Below, one piece after another: positions 34,493-44,584 of a stretch of 64,000 nucleotides of DNA (within the stretch, counting starts at the first letter, position 1; each line of letters starts with the position of its first letter). Source of the DNA: Ornithinibacillus caprae (GTDB lineage Bacteria; Bacillota; Bacilli; Bacillales; Amphibacillaceae); the NCBI RefSeq assembly GCF_009728145.1, contig NZ_WOCA01000015.1:54149-118148 (forward strand), written 5' to 3'. Position numbers and translations under genes: made by a program. The notes under the pieces were generated by a model. It made no database searches. It had not been told where the DNA came from and saw only the letters and a program-made list of their open reading frames with translations.

Positions 34493-36568
34493 TTATTGTA
34501 CCTTTTCTTTATAATCACAGTTTGTACATTGTATTTGAACTTCTTTTTTACTTCTCTTTTCAACCAACAGGGATTCGCACTTGGGACATGGTCTAGATAT
34601 TGGTTTATCCCATGACACAAAATCACATTCTGGAAATTGATCACAGCCATAAAAAACTCTTCGTTTCTTAGACTTTCGTTCCACTACGTTTCCTTCTTTA
34701 CAATTTGGGCACTTCACTCCAATTTCCTTTAAAATCGGCTTTGTATTTCTACACTCTGGAAAGTTTGAACAAGCTAAAAACTTTCCATACCTACCCATTT
34801 TATATACCATTTCATGTCCACAGTTTTCACAATCAATTCCCGCCGGTTCGTCTTTAATTTCTATTTTTTCCATTTCTTTTTCAGCTTTTTTTAACCGTAT
34901 ATCAAAATCCTTATAAAAATTATCAATCAGTTTAATCCATTCAACCTTACCTTCTTCAATGGCATCTAAGTCGCTTTCCATTTTCACAGTAAAATCGACA
35001 TCAATGATTTCCGGAAAGAATTCTTTTAACATGTCAACCACAATAATTCCTAGCTCGGTTGGAACAAATCGCTTATGATCAATCGTTACATATCCTCTTC
35101 GTTGGATCGTATCTAACGTTGGAGCATATGTTGATGGACGACCAATGCCTTGTTCTTCCATTGTTCGAACTAGTCTAGCTTCCGTATAACGTGGTGGTGG
35201 TTGCGTGAAATGTTGGTTTGGAATAATATCTTCCGCTTGTACAGTCATACCCTCTTCAATGTCTGGAAGAATTTTATCTTCATCTTTTTTATTATCATCA
35301 TTACCTTCTACATAAACCTTCATAAACCCTTTGAATTTGATTTTTGATCCAGTAGCACGAAATTCAACATGATTATTGATTAAATGTACGGTCATCGTAT
35401 CAAGTACAGCTGGTGCCATTTGGCTCGCCAAAAATCTTTCCCAAATTAATTTATATAATCTCAATTGATCTCGAGACAAAATATCTTTGAGCGATTTAGG
35501 ATCACGCATAACCGATGTCGGACGGATTGCTTCGTGTGCATCTTGTGCACCTTCTTTTTGCTTGTCATTTTTTCCGGCGCCTAAATACTCTTTTCCGAAT
35601 TGCTCTTCTATATAACCTTTTGCCTCTTCTTTAGCGGTATTAGAAATACGAGTTGAATCTGTTCGCATATAAGTGATTAAACCGGTAATACCACCAGCTT
35701 TTTTTCCTAAATCAATTCCTTCATATAATTGTTGGGCAACCATCATTGTCTTCTTAGCTCGAAAATTTAATTTTCGAGCTGCTTCTTGTTGTAAGGAAGA
35801 AGTAGTAAAAGGCTTCGCTGGATTCCGCTTACGTTCTCGCTTATTTACCTTTTCCGCAGTAAATTTCTTATCCTCTAATTTCTTTAAGATAGAATTTACT
35901 TCTTCCTCTGATTTCAACTCCTGTTTCTTTCCCTCGATCCCATAGAAAGAACCTTGAAATGCTTCCTTATCTTTTTGGAAATTAGCTTCAATCGTCCAAT
36001 ATTCTTCAGGTTTAAAGTTTTCTATTTCTTTTTCACGATCTATGATCATTTTAAGAGCAACAGATTGTACCCGACCAGCACTTAAGCCTTTTTTCACTTT
36101 TTTCCATAATAATGGACTAATGTTATAACCAACTAGACGGTCAAGAACTCTTCTAGCCTGTTGTGCATCTACCAGATCTAAATCGATGGTACGAGGATTT
36201 TTAAAGGAATCCTTAATCGCATCTTTTGTTATTTCATTAAACACAACCCGGCATTTAGAATCTTCGTCAACCTTCAAGGCATGAGCTAAATGCCAAGCAA
36301 TTGCTTCCCCTTCACGATCCGGGTCGGCTGCTAAATATACTTTCTTGGCTTTTTTTGCTTCTTTCCTTAACTCTTTAAGTACATCGCCTTTACCACGAAT
36401 CGTGATATACTTCAACTTGTAGCCCTCGTCTACATCAACACCCATTTGACTTTTAGGTAAATCTATAACATGTCCCATGGATGCTTTTACTTTATATTTT
36501 TTTCCTAAATATCGTTCAATTGTTTTTGCCTTTGCAGGTGATTCAACAATCACTAAATAATCTGCCAT
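34493..36568 (-). CDS. topA: DNA topoisomerase I
   Basis: A 691-residue type IA topoisomerase that relaxes negative supercoils. The TOPRIM domain is at the start ([18 protein letters not shown], and [16 protein letters not shown] with the DxD-type acidic triad), and the active-site tyrosine is in [18 protein letters not shown]. Three C-terminal zinc modules with four cysteines each are seen (CENCGHEM to CSNFPEC, CPNCKEG to [15 protein letters not shown] to CTNC). The start MADYLVIV follows GGAGGAGAATAT; upstream extension is rejected. Flanked by dprA and xerC as in B. subtilis. Confidence 0.98.
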   Translation of the reverse strand: MADYLVIVESPAKAKTIERYLGKKYKVKASMGHVIDLPKSQMGVDVDEGYKLKYITIRGKGDVLKELRKEAKKAKKVYLAADPDREGEAIAWHLAHALKVDEDSKCRVVFNEITKDAIKDSFKNPRTIDLDLVDAQQARRVLDRLVGYNISPLLWKKVKKGLSAGRVQSVALKMIIDREKEIENFKPEEYWTIEANFQKDKEAFQGSFYGIEGKKQELKSEEEVNSILKKLEDKKFTAEKVNKRERKRNPAKPFTTSSLQQEAARKLNFRAKKTMMVAQQLYEGIDLGKKAGGITGLITYMRTDSTRISNTAKEEAKGYIEEQFGKEYLGAGKNDKQKEGAQDAHEAIRPTSVMRDPKSLKDILSRDQLRLYKLIWERFLASQMAPAVLDTMTVHLINNHVEFRATGSKIKFKGFMKVYVEGNDDNKKDEDKILPDIEEGMTVQAEDIIPNQHFTQPPPRYTEARLVRTMEEQGIGRPSTYAPTLDTIQRRGYVTIDHKRFVPTELGIIVVDMLKEFFPEIIDVDFTVKMESDLDAIEEGKVEWIKLIDNFYKDFDIRLKKAEKEMEKIEIKDEPAGIDCENCGHEMVYKMGRYGKFLACSNFPECRNTKPILKEIGVKCPNCKEGNVVERKSKKRRVFYGCDQFPECDFVSWDKPISRPCPKCESLLVEKRSKKEVQIQCTNCDYKEKVQ

Positions 36569-36723
36569 ATATTCTCCTCCAACCTGAGGTTGCATTTGTT
36601 GATGTTTACTTCCTCAAATTCTTCCTACTATCTTCTAATTATTGTAATAATAACTTTATGTAGATTTATACACTTTCATGTATCATAAATACTTCTTGTA
36701 TTCTAATATAGAAATCTTCACTA

Positions 36724-36752
36724 ATATTAAATATTTACAAAGCTTTTGTCAA
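36724..36752 (-). promoter_or_regulatory. Probable SigA promoter of topA
   Basis: On the minus strand a perfect TTGACA (36747-36752) is followed after 17 bases by TAATAT (36724-36729). It lies in the 229-base dprA-topA gap and gives a leader of about 150 nt. The -10 matches 4 of 6. Confidence 0.55.
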
Positions 36753-36797
36753 ACATACTGTTGCAAATTTTTTCCTGTTCTTCTTTATTTCGGTTAC

Positions 36798-37700
36798 TTA
36801 TGTTTTAATTTTCTTCCAGTTTTCACCAATATTTTCCCAATCTTCTATTATATCCTGTGAAGTTGCAACTAGTTTAGCACCATCACGAATCATTTGGTGA
36901 CAGCCTCTTGTTTGTGGGATTAATGGTGAACCAGGAACTGCATATACCTCTTTCCCTTGATCAAGTGCTTGATCGACTGTAATTAATGTACCACTTTTTT
37001 CAGTTGCTTCAATTACAAGTGTTCCAAAACTTAACCCACTAATTACTCGGTTTCTTTCAGGAAAATAATAAGGCTTGGGTGAAGTATCTGGAGGATATTC
37101 GGATAAGACTAAACCTTTTTGAGTTATTTGTTGGAATAGTCCGACATTTTCTTTTGGGTATATGTGTTGAAATCCCCCACCTAATACTGCGATTGTTTCC
37201 CCATGATAGTTAAGTGTTAATCGATGGGCAAAACTGTCTATTCCTCTTGCCATCCCACTTATTACGATCCAATCATCCTTTATAAGAGGAGCTACAATAT
37301 ATTCTATTTTAGCCATTGCCTCCTTGGATGGTTTTCTAGTCCCTATGACACTTAATGAAGGTGTTTTATCTAAAATAGAGACATTACCTAACGCATATAA
37401 CACGATCGGTGCATCTTTAATTGTTTTTAACATAAAAGGGTAGTTTTCGTCAACTAATGAAATAATAGAATAATGGTTTTGATCAAGTAATAATTGATTA
37501 AAAATTCTATCATTGTGGAGATCTTGATAAAAAATAGTAGCGTTTTTCTGAGGAATATTTAGAAGTTTACTAAACTGAGTTGGAGAATAATAATAGATGC
37601 TTTTTAACGTGGGGTCAACCTGGAGCAATCTTCGAATTGAACGACGAGTTATACCTCGACACCTGTGAATATGTATAAGCCTTGTACGTAAGTCTTTCAA
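36798..37700 (-). CDS. dprA: DNA processing protein DprA (Smf)
   Basis: A 300-residue protein that loads RecA on incoming single-stranded DNA during transformation. The Rossmann-like core shows SVIGTRKPSKEAM, WIVISGMARGIDSFAHRLTL, ETIAVLGGGFQHIYPKEN and LFQQITQKGLVLSEYPP, followed by ERNRVISGLSFGTLVIEATEKSGTLITVDQALDQGKEVYAVPG. TTG at 37700 is preferred because AAGGAAGTGA stands before it; an ATG six codons upstream has no ribosome binding site. It suggests competence potential, though other com genes are outside the window. Confidence 0.94.
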   Translation of the reverse strand: MKDLRTRLIHIHRCRGITRRSIRRLLQVDPTLKSIYYYSPTQFSKLLNIPQKNATIFYQDLHNDRIFNQLLLDQNHYSIISLVDENYPFMLKTIKDAPIVLYALGNVSILDKTPSLSVIGTRKPSKEAMAKIEYIVAPLIKDDWIVISGMARGIDSFAHRLTLNYHGETIAVLGGGFQHIYPKENVGLFQQITQKGLVLSEYPPDTSPKPYYFPERNRVISGLSFGTLVIEATEKSGTLITVDQALDQGKEVYAVPGSPLIPQTRGCHQMIRDGAKLVATSQDIIEDWENIGENWKKIKT

Positions 37701-37727
37701 TACTATCACTTCCTTCATTAAATTTTT

Positions 37728-37757
37728 GGAACCTAAAGGTCAAAACCTTTAGGTTCC
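37728..37757 (-). terminator. Perfect stem-loop between sucD and dprA
   Basis: A perfect 12-bp inverted repeat GGAACCTAAAGG/CCTTTAGGTTCC with a 6-base loop lies 13 bases after the sucD stop codon. Position suggests the end of sucCD transcription, but no T-run follows the stem on the minus strand (the next bases are AAAAATTT). It may be a weak terminator or a 3'-end stabilising structure. Confidence 0.55.
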
Positions 37758-37770
37758 ATGCATGTAACAA

Positions 37771-38673
37771 TTAATGTGTTTTACATTTTTCAACTAAACC
37801 ATTTTCTTCTAACACTTTAATCATTGTTTCACCCATAACTGCTGGTGTTTCAGCAACTTGGATTCCACATTCATTCATCACACGGATTTTTTCATCAGCA
37901 GTACCTTTACCACCGGAGATGATTGCTCCTGCATGACCCATACGTTTTCCTGGAGGTGCAGTTGCTCCGCCAATGAAACCTACAACAGGTTTTTTCATAT
38001 TAGCTTTCACCCATTCTGCAGCCTCTTCTTCAGCAGTACCACCGATCTCACCAATCATGATAACAGCTTCTGTTTCAGGGTCTTCATTAAATGCTTTCAG
38101 TACGTCAATGAAATCTGTGCCATTAACTGGGTCTCCACCAATACCTACAGCAGTAGACTGACCAAAGCCAGCTTCAGATAATTGATGCACAGCTTCATAT
38201 GTTAATGTTCCAGAACGTGAAACAACACCGATATGTCCTTTTTTATGAATATATCCTGGCATAATTCCAATTTTACATTCTTCTGGAGTAATAACTCCTG
38301 GACAGTTTGGACCTACTAAGCGAGTCTTCTTGCCTTCCATATATCGTTTTACTTTTACCATGTCCATAACTGGAATATGTTCCGTAATACAGATAACAAG
38401 ATCTAATTCAGCATCTACTGCTTCCAATATAGCATCAGCAGCAAATGGTGCAGGAACATAAATAACAGATGCGTTTGCACCAGTTGCGTCAACTGCATCT
38501 TGTACAGTATTAAATACTGGAACACCTTCTACTTCTGTTCCACCTTTTTTAGGTGTTACACCACCAACGATTTTTGTACCATATTCAAGCATTTGTTTCG
38601 TATGGAATTTAGCTGTACCACCAGTAATTCCTTGAACAATTACTTTTGTATCTTTATTAATAAATACACTCAT
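37771..38673 (-). CDS. sucD: Succinyl-CoA synthetase alpha subunit
   Basis: A 300-residue TCA-cycle enzyme subunit that binds CoA and carries the phosphohistidine. Seen are [29 protein letters not shown], the CoA-binding fold, and [17 protein letters not shown] with the active-site histidine. It forms the alpha-beta heterodimer with SucC, encoded just upstream. ATG start [11 protein letters not shown] chosen by family alignment with AAAGGACGG before it. Confidence 0.98.
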   Translation of the reverse strand: MSVFINKDTKVIVQGITGGTAKFHTKQMLEYGTKIVGGVTPKKGGTEVEGVPVFNTVQDAVDATGANASVIYVPAPFAADAILEAVDAELDLVICITEHIPVMDMVKVKRYMEGKKTRLVGPNCPGVITPEECKIGIMPGYIHKKGHIGVVSRSGTLTYEAVHQLSEAGFGQSTAVGIGGDPVNGTDFIDVLKAFNEDPETEAVIMIGEIGGTAEEEAAEWVKANMKKPVVGFIGGATAPPGKRMGHAGAIISGGKGTADEKIRVMNECGIQVAETPAVMGETMIKVLEENGLVEKCKTH

Positions 38674-38714
38674 TTTCGTCCGTCCTTTCAATGCAATCTA
38701 TTTCCGTTTTTTAC

Positions 38715-39875
38715 TTATTTTACTAGAGAAACAATTTTTTCTGCACCATCAGCCATAGAACCTGCTGAAGTAATATTTAGGCCTGATTCATCAAGAATCT
38801 TCTTACCTAAATCGACATTTGTTCCTTCTAAACGTACAACAAGCGGAATATCTAGACCTACTTGTTTGGTTGCTTCTACAACACCTTCAGCGATGACATC
38901 ACATTTCATGATTCCACCGAAAATGTTAACAAATATCCCTTTTACATTGGAATCGGACAAAATGATTTTAAATGCTTCTGTTACTTTTTCTGCTGTTGCA
39001 CCGCCCCCAACATCAAGGAAGTTCGCTGGGTCGCCACCATAATGCTTAATAATGTCCATCGTAGACATCGCAAGCCCCGCACCATTAACCATACAACCAA
39101 TATTTCCATCTAGTGAAATATAGCTAAGGTCATATTTTGATGCTTCAATTTCTTTTTCATCTTCTTCATCTAAATCACGTAATTCAAGTACATCTTTATG
39201 ACGGTATAAAGCGTTATCATCAAAGTTTAATTTAGCATCTAAAGCTAGCACTTCACCATCACCTGTAGTTACAAGTGGATTAATTTCTGCAATAGAGCAA
39301 TCCTTTTCTACAAAAGCTTGGTAAAGACCAGTCATAAATTTAACAGCTTTCCCGATTAACTCATCAGGGATATTTATATTAAATGCTAGTCTACGAGCTT
39401 GATATCCAGATAATCCTACAACTGGATCTATAACTTCTTTAAAGATTTTTTCAGGGGTTTTTTCTGCCACTTCTTCAATTTCAGTACCGCCTTCTTCAGA
39501 TGCCATCATTACAACACGTGAAGTTGCTCGATCTAAAACTAATCCGACATAATATTCCTTCTGAATGTCGCAACCTTCTTCAATAAGTAAGCGTTTAACT
39601 TCTTTCCCCTCAGGTCCCGTTTGATGTGTAATAAGGGTTTTACCTAGAATCTCATCTGCATATGTACGAACTTCATCTAGATTTTTTGCAACTTTTACCC
39701 CACCTGCTTTACCACGGCCACCTGCATGGATCTGTGCTTTAACTACGGATACTGTTGAACCCAATTTTTTTGCGGCTTCTACAGCTTCATCCACAGTATA
39801 TGCTACATTTCCATTCGGAACCTTTACACCATAGTTACGCAAAATTTCTTTGCCTTGATATTCATGAATGTTCAT
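38715..39875 (-). CDS. sucC: Succinyl-CoA synthetase beta subunit
   Basis: A 386-residue ATP-grasp subunit of succinyl-CoA synthetase. Start [22 protein letters not shown], nucleotide-binding [17 protein letters not shown], and C-terminal [20 protein letters not shown] are conserved. GGGAGGACAAAGC lies before the ATG. First gene of sucCD. Confidence 0.98.
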   Translation of the reverse strand: MNIHEYQGKEILRNYGVKVPNGNVAYTVDEAVEAAKKLGSTVSVVKAQIHAGGRGKAGGVKVAKNLDEVRTYADEILGKTLITHQTGPEGKEVKRLLIEEGCDIQKEYYVGLVLDRATSRVVMMASEEGGTEIEEVAEKTPEKIFKEVIDPVVGLSGYQARRLAFNINIPDELIGKAVKFMTGLYQAFVEKDCSIAEINPLVTTGDGEVLALDAKLNFDDNALYRHKDVLELRDLDEEDEKEIEASKYDLSYISLDGNIGCMVNGAGLAMSTMDIIKHYGGDPANFLDVGGGATAEKVTEAFKIILSDSNVKGIFVNIFGGIMKCDVIAEGVVEATKQVGLDIPLVVRLEGTNVDLGKKILDESGLNITSAGSMADGAEKIVSLVK

Positions 39876-39909
39876 GCTTTGTCCTCCCATCAAAATTCAC
39901 TGCATATCC

Positions 39910-39938
39910 ATTGTATTAAAAAAACCAAAATATCACAA
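39910..39938 (-). promoter_or_regulatory. Probable SigA promoter of sucCD
   Basis: On the minus strand TTGTGA (39933-39938), 17 bases, TACAAT (39910-39915), about 35 bases before the sucC start. This leaves a short leader. No other regulatory site recognised. Confidence 0.55.
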
Positions 39939-39969
39939 GAATTGTAGTGCAAATATTGTCGTAAAATTG

Positions 39970-40251
39970 TTAGTTTTTTTCTTTTTGATTTACATGTTGA
40001 TCTGTTCGATAGATAAATGCAAATACTTCAGCAACTGCTTGATACAGTTCATCTGGAATTTTTTCATTAATATTTAACTCTGCTAATAATTCTACCAAAG
40101 ACGCATCTTCGATAATCGGTACGTCATTGGCTTTTGCTTTTTCAATAATATTTTCAGCAATTAAACCTTTTCCATTGGCCGTTACCTTAGGAGCATCATT
40201 TCTGTCCTGATCATATTGAAGTGCTGCTGCTTTTTGTCTTTTTTCGATCAT
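39970..40251 (-). CDS. ylqH: FlhB C-terminal-domain-like protein YlqH
   Basis: A 93-residue soluble protein resembling only the cytosolic C-terminal domain of FlhB/YscU. Its end, IPDELYQAVAEVFAFIYRTDQHV, parallels IPEEFYQAVAEVLAYVYRLDKKV of the FlhB encoded in this window. The region that should carry the autocleavage NPTH motif reads APKVTANGKGLIAENI, so the cleavage site is absent. Its ATG overlaps the stop codon of the FliK-like gene ylqG. Such FlhX-type proteins can partly replace the FlhB C-terminal domain in some bacteria; the role here is unknown. Confidence 0.88.
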   Translation of the reverse strand: MIEKRQKAAALQYDQDRNDAPKVTANGKGLIAENIIEKAKANDVPIIEDASLVELLAELNINEKIPDELYQAVAEVFAFIYRTDQHVNQKEKN

Positions 40252-42005
40252 ATTCGAAAATCAACTCCTTGATAAGATGATAACTGTGATTGGGTATTAG
40301 CTAGTCTTTTTGGTTCATCTTTCATATGCTGAAATGATTTAAATGTAATGGTTGAAAGCTTATATTCTAATTCCTCTAGCCCCTTTTTCAAGAGTGGCTT
40401 TAATGCGTTAGCTTGCTTACTTATGTCTTCATGATCATTTACTACAGTAATTGATACCGTACGATTTTGTATGTTCATATCAATTACTGTATCTTTTAGG
40501 TTTGCTAGCTCTAAATAAAATAAAATTCGACAATAGTCAGGATTAATTTCCCCTGACTCCGTTTTCTTTCCTTCGAATTCTAGTTGCATATCATTTCCTA
40601 GTCCTAGCTTCTCAGCTGGAATTAATAGATTTGCTTGTAAAAAGTTGTTTGATTCATGAACCGATTGTAACTGCATACCATTAATAAAGTGCAATAATTT
40701 GTTAGAAGCTTCTTGTGATCCAACATCTGGCTGCTGGACTAATTGGATTAACATCGACTTGATCGTATTAAGCTGCTTTTCAGATATTTCATTACTTATG
40801 CTGTGTTCATAGTTCAAACCTGTAGTTGACAACATCTGGTTTAACTGTGATAAAAACTGCTGCTTTGGATTATTTTCCAAAGTAAGTAATTGTTCTAATT
40901 TTAAAAATGTCTGTTCACTCGACAAAAGTTGCAATTGTGACAGAATTTGACTAATTGATTGTACATTATTTTGAAATGCAACATTCTGTTCTTTTGATAA
41001 CATGGGTAATAGTTTTTGTATTATTTCATTGCTCAATTGGTGAAAAAGATTGTTTGGTAATGGTGCGTTTTTTGCTAGGGCTTGTTCGATCGTACTTCCC
41101 CATTTATGTAACATTTCACTCGCAATCATTTTAAACATCGTTCGGTTTTCGACTATCATTTCGAATCGTTTCATGACACTCGATTCATTTAGTTGAAACG
41201 GCAAATTTTCAGGTTGAAATGAATGGGAGGTATTCTGTTTCATAAAATCTTCCCAGTTATTTGTCCATTGAAGTAAATTCACATTTCGATCCATCACTCC
41301 AACTGCTTGTAATAAATTTAACAGAGATGGGTTGTTCATGGATGATTCTGTTATTACTTGATTGATAAAAGGAGTTCTTCCATTTATAGGTTGGTCTACT
41401 ATTTGGCTAAGACGATTCATTAAATGTTGTTGAAGCTCTGTTTTATTTGTGCTATTCATTAATTGTTGTAGTAGTGCATTTACTCCATCAGTGAAACTAG
41501 TCGCCTGCCTTGTGAGTAAGGCTTGAAATATAGAATCCGTCATCGGTAATTTATTCCTAATCATTTCTTTTACAATTTGCTGCATTTCAACTTTATCGCC
41601 CGTTTTACTTAAAAGCTGTAATGCACCTCCTAGTTGTTCTTGATCAAATGGAATCTTCTCACTAAGAAGCATCTGTACAAAGGTAATGTTCATTTTTGTG
41701 GCTTTTAATCCTAATTGTTCCAATAGATTCATTGTATTTAAACGATCCTTGCTTTGTAATTGATGCCCTATTACTTGTAAATGCAGAAGTGAATTCGATG
41801 CTTTTACTTGAAAATGATAGTTAGCACCGATCGTCAAAGATGCCTCTAACTGCGCAATAAGCTGTTGGGAGCCAAGTTGAATTTGTGCCTTATTATTTGG
41901 GAAAAGCTTCAGTATTTTTCCTTGAACAACCTGGCCAGTTCGTAAGGTTTGTACTGACTCTATTATTCCCGGTTGTTTATTTCCAATGATTTGTTGAATA
42001 CCCAA
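40248..42005 (-). CDS. ylqG: FliK-like protein YlqG
   Basis: A 585-residue soluble protein rich in Q, L and N, mostly predicted helical, with no signal or membrane segments. The C-terminal part (about 465-560: LLIPAEKLGLGNDMQLEFEGKK, FYLELANLKDTVIDMNIQNRTVSITVV) resembles the hook-length control domain of FliK. The start is TTG with AAGGTGGTGTCC upstream. It is translationally coupled to ylqH, so a FliK-like and FlhB-like pair is encoded 10 kb from the true fliK and 26 kb from flhB. Function unknown. Confidence 0.82.
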   Translation of the reverse strand: MGIQQIIGNKQPGIIESVQTLRTGQVVQGKILKLFPNNKAQIQLGSQQLIAQLEASLTIGANYHFQVKASNSLLHLQVIGHQLQSKDRLNTMNLLEQLGLKATKMNITFVQMLLSEKIPFDQEQLGGALQLLSKTGDKVEMQQIVKEMIRNKLPMTDSIFQALLTRQATSFTDGVNALLQQLMNSTNKTELQQHLMNRLSQIVDQPINGRTPFINQVITESSMNNPSLLNLLQAVGVMDRNVNLLQWTNNWEDFMKQNTSHSFQPENLPFQLNESSVMKRFEMIVENRTMFKMIASEMLHKWGSTIEQALAKNAPLPNNLFHQLSNEIIQKLLPMLSKEQNVAFQNNVQSISQILSQLQLLSSEQTFLKLEQLLTLENNPKQQFLSQLNQMLSTTGLNYEHSISNEISEKQLNTIKSMLIQLVQQPDVGSQEASNKLLHFINGMQLQSVHESNNFLQANLLIPAEKLGLGNDMQLEFEGKKTESGEINPDYCRILFYLELANLKDTVIDMNIQNRTVSITVVNDHEDISKQANALKPLLKKGLEELEYKLSTITFKSFQHMKDEPKRLANTQSQLSSYQGVDFRI

Positions 42006-42021
42006 TTAGGACACCACCTTT

Positions 42022-42795
42022 TTATTCGTTAATGACACTACGTACAGGTGCAAATGATTTACGATGATATGGAGATATACCATGCTTTTTTAAGTTTTCC
42101 ATATGATGCTTCGTACCATAACCCATGTTAGTCCGAAATTCATACATTGGGTACTCATTATGTATATCCTTCATCAATCGATCTCGAGTTACCTTAGCTA
42201 AAATACTCGCAGCTGCAATGGAAATACTTTTAGCATCCCCTTTAATAATTGCTTCAGTGGTGCAAGATATCCCATTAAGTTCGACAGCATCAATTAATAC
42301 ATGATCTGGTTGTGGAGACATTTCAGAAATAGCATTTCGCATTGCTAATTTCGTAGCTTCAAGAATATTAATTTTATCAATCTCTTCATTGCTTATGATA
42401 GAAATAGCATAACTTACCGCTTCCTTCTTTATAATGTCAAAGAATTCATTCCGCTCGGTTTCATTTAATAACTTGGAATCATTTAAACCCAATAGTTTAA
42501 AGTTTGGCGGTAAGATCACCGCTGCTGCTACAACCGGACCTGCTAATGGACCTCGCCCTGCTTCATCAATCCCTGCAATATTTTTGCAACCTCTAGCATA
42601 ATTTTTCTTTTCAAATGTACGCATTTCTTCATACGTTTTTTCCAATGCTAATTTCTTAAGTTTTTGCTTTTCATAGTTTTTAATTAATTGTTGCACACCT
42701 TTTCGTTCATCTTTTTTTAATTCATTTAATAAATGATCATCTATGTTACCTTCATGAAAAAGTGTTTTTAACGTTGCAATTGATTTTCTCATCAT
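42022..42795 (-). CDS. rnhB: Ribonuclease HII
   Basis: A 257-residue RNase HII that cuts at ribonucleotides in DNA. The core starts IAGIDEAGRGPLAGPVVAAAVILP with catalytic Asp-Glu; further acidic residues lie in LLGLNDSKLL and DHVLIDAVEL; ends with the conserved HRKSFAPV. The N-terminal 70 residues form the extra helical substrate domain of Bacillus RNase HII. Start with a double ATG; the first is given. Downstream of the ribosome GTPase rbgA as in B. subtilis. Confidence 0.96.
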   Translation of the reverse strand: MMRKSIATLKTLFHEGNIDDHLLNELKKDERKGVQQLIKNYEKQKLKKLALEKTYEEMRTFEKKNYARGCKNIAGIDEAGRGPLAGPVVAAAVILPPNFKLLGLNDSKLLNETERNEFFDIIKKEAVSYAISIISNEEIDKINILEATKLAMRNAISEMSPQPDHVLIDAVELNGISCTTEAIIKGDAKSISIAAASILAKVTRDRLMKDIHNEYPMYEFRTNMGYGTKHHMENLKKHGISPYHRKSFAPVRSVINE

Positions 42796-42933
42796 ACTAA
42801 TACCCCTATCTCTTTATCTATATATCGGATACATTTTAAATTATATTAGCTAGTAATACGACTGGTAAATCAGATTCAAAACCTATCAGCTAAAAAAGGA
42901 TGAAGCTGAGGAAAAGTTGTATTAATCAATGGA

Positions 42934-42959
42934 AAATCCGAACTAATTAGTTCGGATTT
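42934..42959 (-). terminator. Perfect 26-base palindrome after rbgA
   Basis: AAATCCGAAC pairs with GTTCGGATTT around a short AT centre, giving a hairpin on either strand. It lies 66 bases after the rbgA stop and before rnhB. The A- and T-flanks make it look like a terminator that works weakly in both directions. It probably ends the lepB-rbgA transcript. Confidence 0.65.
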
Positions 42960-43024
42960 CTTTTGGGATATTTTAAGTTAGCGTTGCGTCTTTAGAATGG
43001 AGCTTTATTTTTGCCAGCCTCAAA

Positions 43025-43876
43025 TTAGTTTTCATCTGGAGTTTCTAGCGTGATATTACCTAATCGTCCTGTCCGTAGATCACGGATTACTATATCGGAT
43101 ACTTTATCAAAATTAACATTACCTCCGCTTTCTAAGGCACCATGTTGTTTTCCAATCTTAACAAAGATATCCCACATATCCTGCATATCCTGATCAATAT
43201 GATACCGTTCCTCAATAAGCCTTGGATAATGCTCCTGCATATATTTAATGACGAACGCAACGATATCCTGTAAAGAAAGCAATTGATCCTTTATCGTTCC
43301 AATTGCCGCTAATCGATATCCTACCAATTCGTCTTCAAATTTTGGCCAGAGTATTCCTGGAGTATCCAATAATTCAAAGTCTTTCTTCACTTTTATCCAC
43401 AGTTGATGTTTTGTAACACCGGGACGATCACCAGTTTTTGCTATTTTTTTGTTTGCAAGTCGATTAATTAAAGTTGACTTACCGACATTAGGAATTCCAA
43501 CAATCATTGCTCTCGATGCTCTTGGCTGGATCCCCTTCTTTTTCAGTTTTTCCATTTTTTCCTGTCCAAGTTCTTTTGCTAATTGAATAACTCGTTTTAT
43601 GTCTGCTTTATCATTTACATTTACTGCAATTGCTGTAATATTACGCTCCTTAAAATAAGCAATCCATTTATCAGTTTCCTTCATGTCAGCTAAATCTTTT
43701 TTCATTAAAACAATCATTTTTGACTTGTTTTGTAAAACTTGATGTAGCATTGGGTTTTGTGAGGATAAAGGTGCTCGTGCGTCAACTAACTCGATCACGA
43801 AATCCACCAACTTTAGCTTTTCCTCAACTTCTCTTCTTGCCTTAGCCATATGGCCAGGAAACCATTGTATCGTCAT
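43025..43876 (-). CDS. rbgA: Ribosome biogenesis GTPase RbgA (YlqF)
   Basis: A 283-residue circularly permuted GTPase for late 50S assembly. Motif order is G4 (VLMKKDLAD), G1 (MIVGIPNVGKSTLINRLANKK) and G3 (FELLDTPGILWPKF), the permuted order of this family. The N-terminus MTIQWFPGHMAKARREVEEKL is signature. The C-terminal ANTAR-like RNA-binding domain follows. Placed between signal peptidase and rnhB. Confidence 0.97.
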   Translation of the reverse strand: MTIQWFPGHMAKARREVEEKLKLVDFVIELVDARAPLSSQNPMLHQVLQNKSKMIVLMKKDLADMKETDKWIAYFKERNITAIAVNVNDKADIKRVIQLAKELGQEKMEKLKKKGIQPRASRAMIVGIPNVGKSTLINRLANKKIAKTGDRPGVTKHQLWIKVKKDFELLDTPGILWPKFEDELVGYRLAAIGTIKDQLLSLQDIVAFVIKYMQEHYPRLIEERYHIDQDMQDMWDIFVKIGKQHGALESGGNVNFDKVSDIVIRDLRTGRLGNITLETPDEN

Positions 43877-43883
43877 GTTAACC

Positions 43884-44444
43884 CTACTTTCCTACCATTT
43901 GCATACGATCAAATGGCCAATAAATTAAACTCGTAGTGCCGACAATTTGCTCCATTGAAATGACTCCCAACACCCTACTATCTGTTGAATTATTACGATT
44001 ATCACCAAGTACTAGAACATGTCCCTCAGGAATCACCTCATAATTCCCAGGAAGATCTTCAAGAGTAAAATCATTAGTCGGTCCTGGATATGGAAGAACA
44101 TCATCTTGTTCTTCCGTATAAAAAGGCTCCTCCACCGCTTCTCCATTTATATAGAGTACATTATCTTCATATGCAACATGTTCACCAGGTAATCCTATAA
44201 CCCGTTTAATAAAGTCTTTTTGATCGGAAGCATGAAAAACTACAATGTCAAAACGTTCTGGATCATTAATTTGATACTTAAATTTATTGACAATCATTTG
44301 GTCACGATCATGTAGTGTTGGTAGCATAGATGGACCATCTACTATAATTGGAGTAAAAAAGAATGTTCGAACAATGAAAGCTAACGCAAAGGCTATCAAT
44401 AATGCTTTCACCCAATCAAACCATTCACTATTCCGTTTAGCCAT
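43884..44444 (-). CDS. lepB: Type I signal peptidase
   Basis: A 186-residue single-span Gram-positive signal peptidase (SipS/T/U type). The membrane helix is at about 11-31 (WVKALLIAFALAFIVRTFFF), catalytic Ser39 in VDGPSMLPTL, Lys80 in DFIKRVIGLPGEHV, and the GDNRNNSTDSR box near the end. It cleaves signal peptides at the outer face of the membrane. ATG follows GGAGGTTTGTGC; the upstream extension is rejected. Confidence 0.96.
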   Translation of the reverse strand: MAKRNSEWFDWVKALLIAFALAFIVRTFFFTPIIVDGPSMLPTLHDRDQMIVNKFKYQINDPERFDIVVFHASDQKDFIKRVIGLPGEHVAYEDNVLYINGEAVEEPFYTEEQDDVLPYPGPTNDFTLEDLPGNYEVIPEGHVLVLGDNRNNSTDSRVLGVISMEQIVGTTSLIYWPFDRMQMVGK

Positions 44445-44530
44445 GCACAAACCTCCGACCCTACACATATGTATGTTTTATTATGAATCTAGGTAACTTT
44501 TGCTATGCAAAATAGCTAATATTTAATATG

Positions 44531-44567
44531 TAAAAAGGAGCCTGTGCACTGTAGCAAAGCTCCTTTT
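44531..44567 (-). terminator. Intrinsic terminator of rplS
   Basis: On the minus strand AAAAGGAGC (44559-44567) pairs with GCTCCTTTT (44533-44541), with the T-run TTTTTA at the end. It begins 18 bases after the rplS stop codon. Confidence 0.85.
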
Positions 44568-44584
44568 CGAACCATTCATTGTAA

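Noticed and set aside
34408..34650. Minus-strand 80-codon frame overlapping the topA end and terminator
   Set aside because: Out of frame with topA, runs through its terminator stem, no ribosome binding site.
38500..39042. Plus-strand open frame of 180 codons across sucD and sucC
   Set aside because: Antisense to two conserved enzymes and crossing their gap; no family features.
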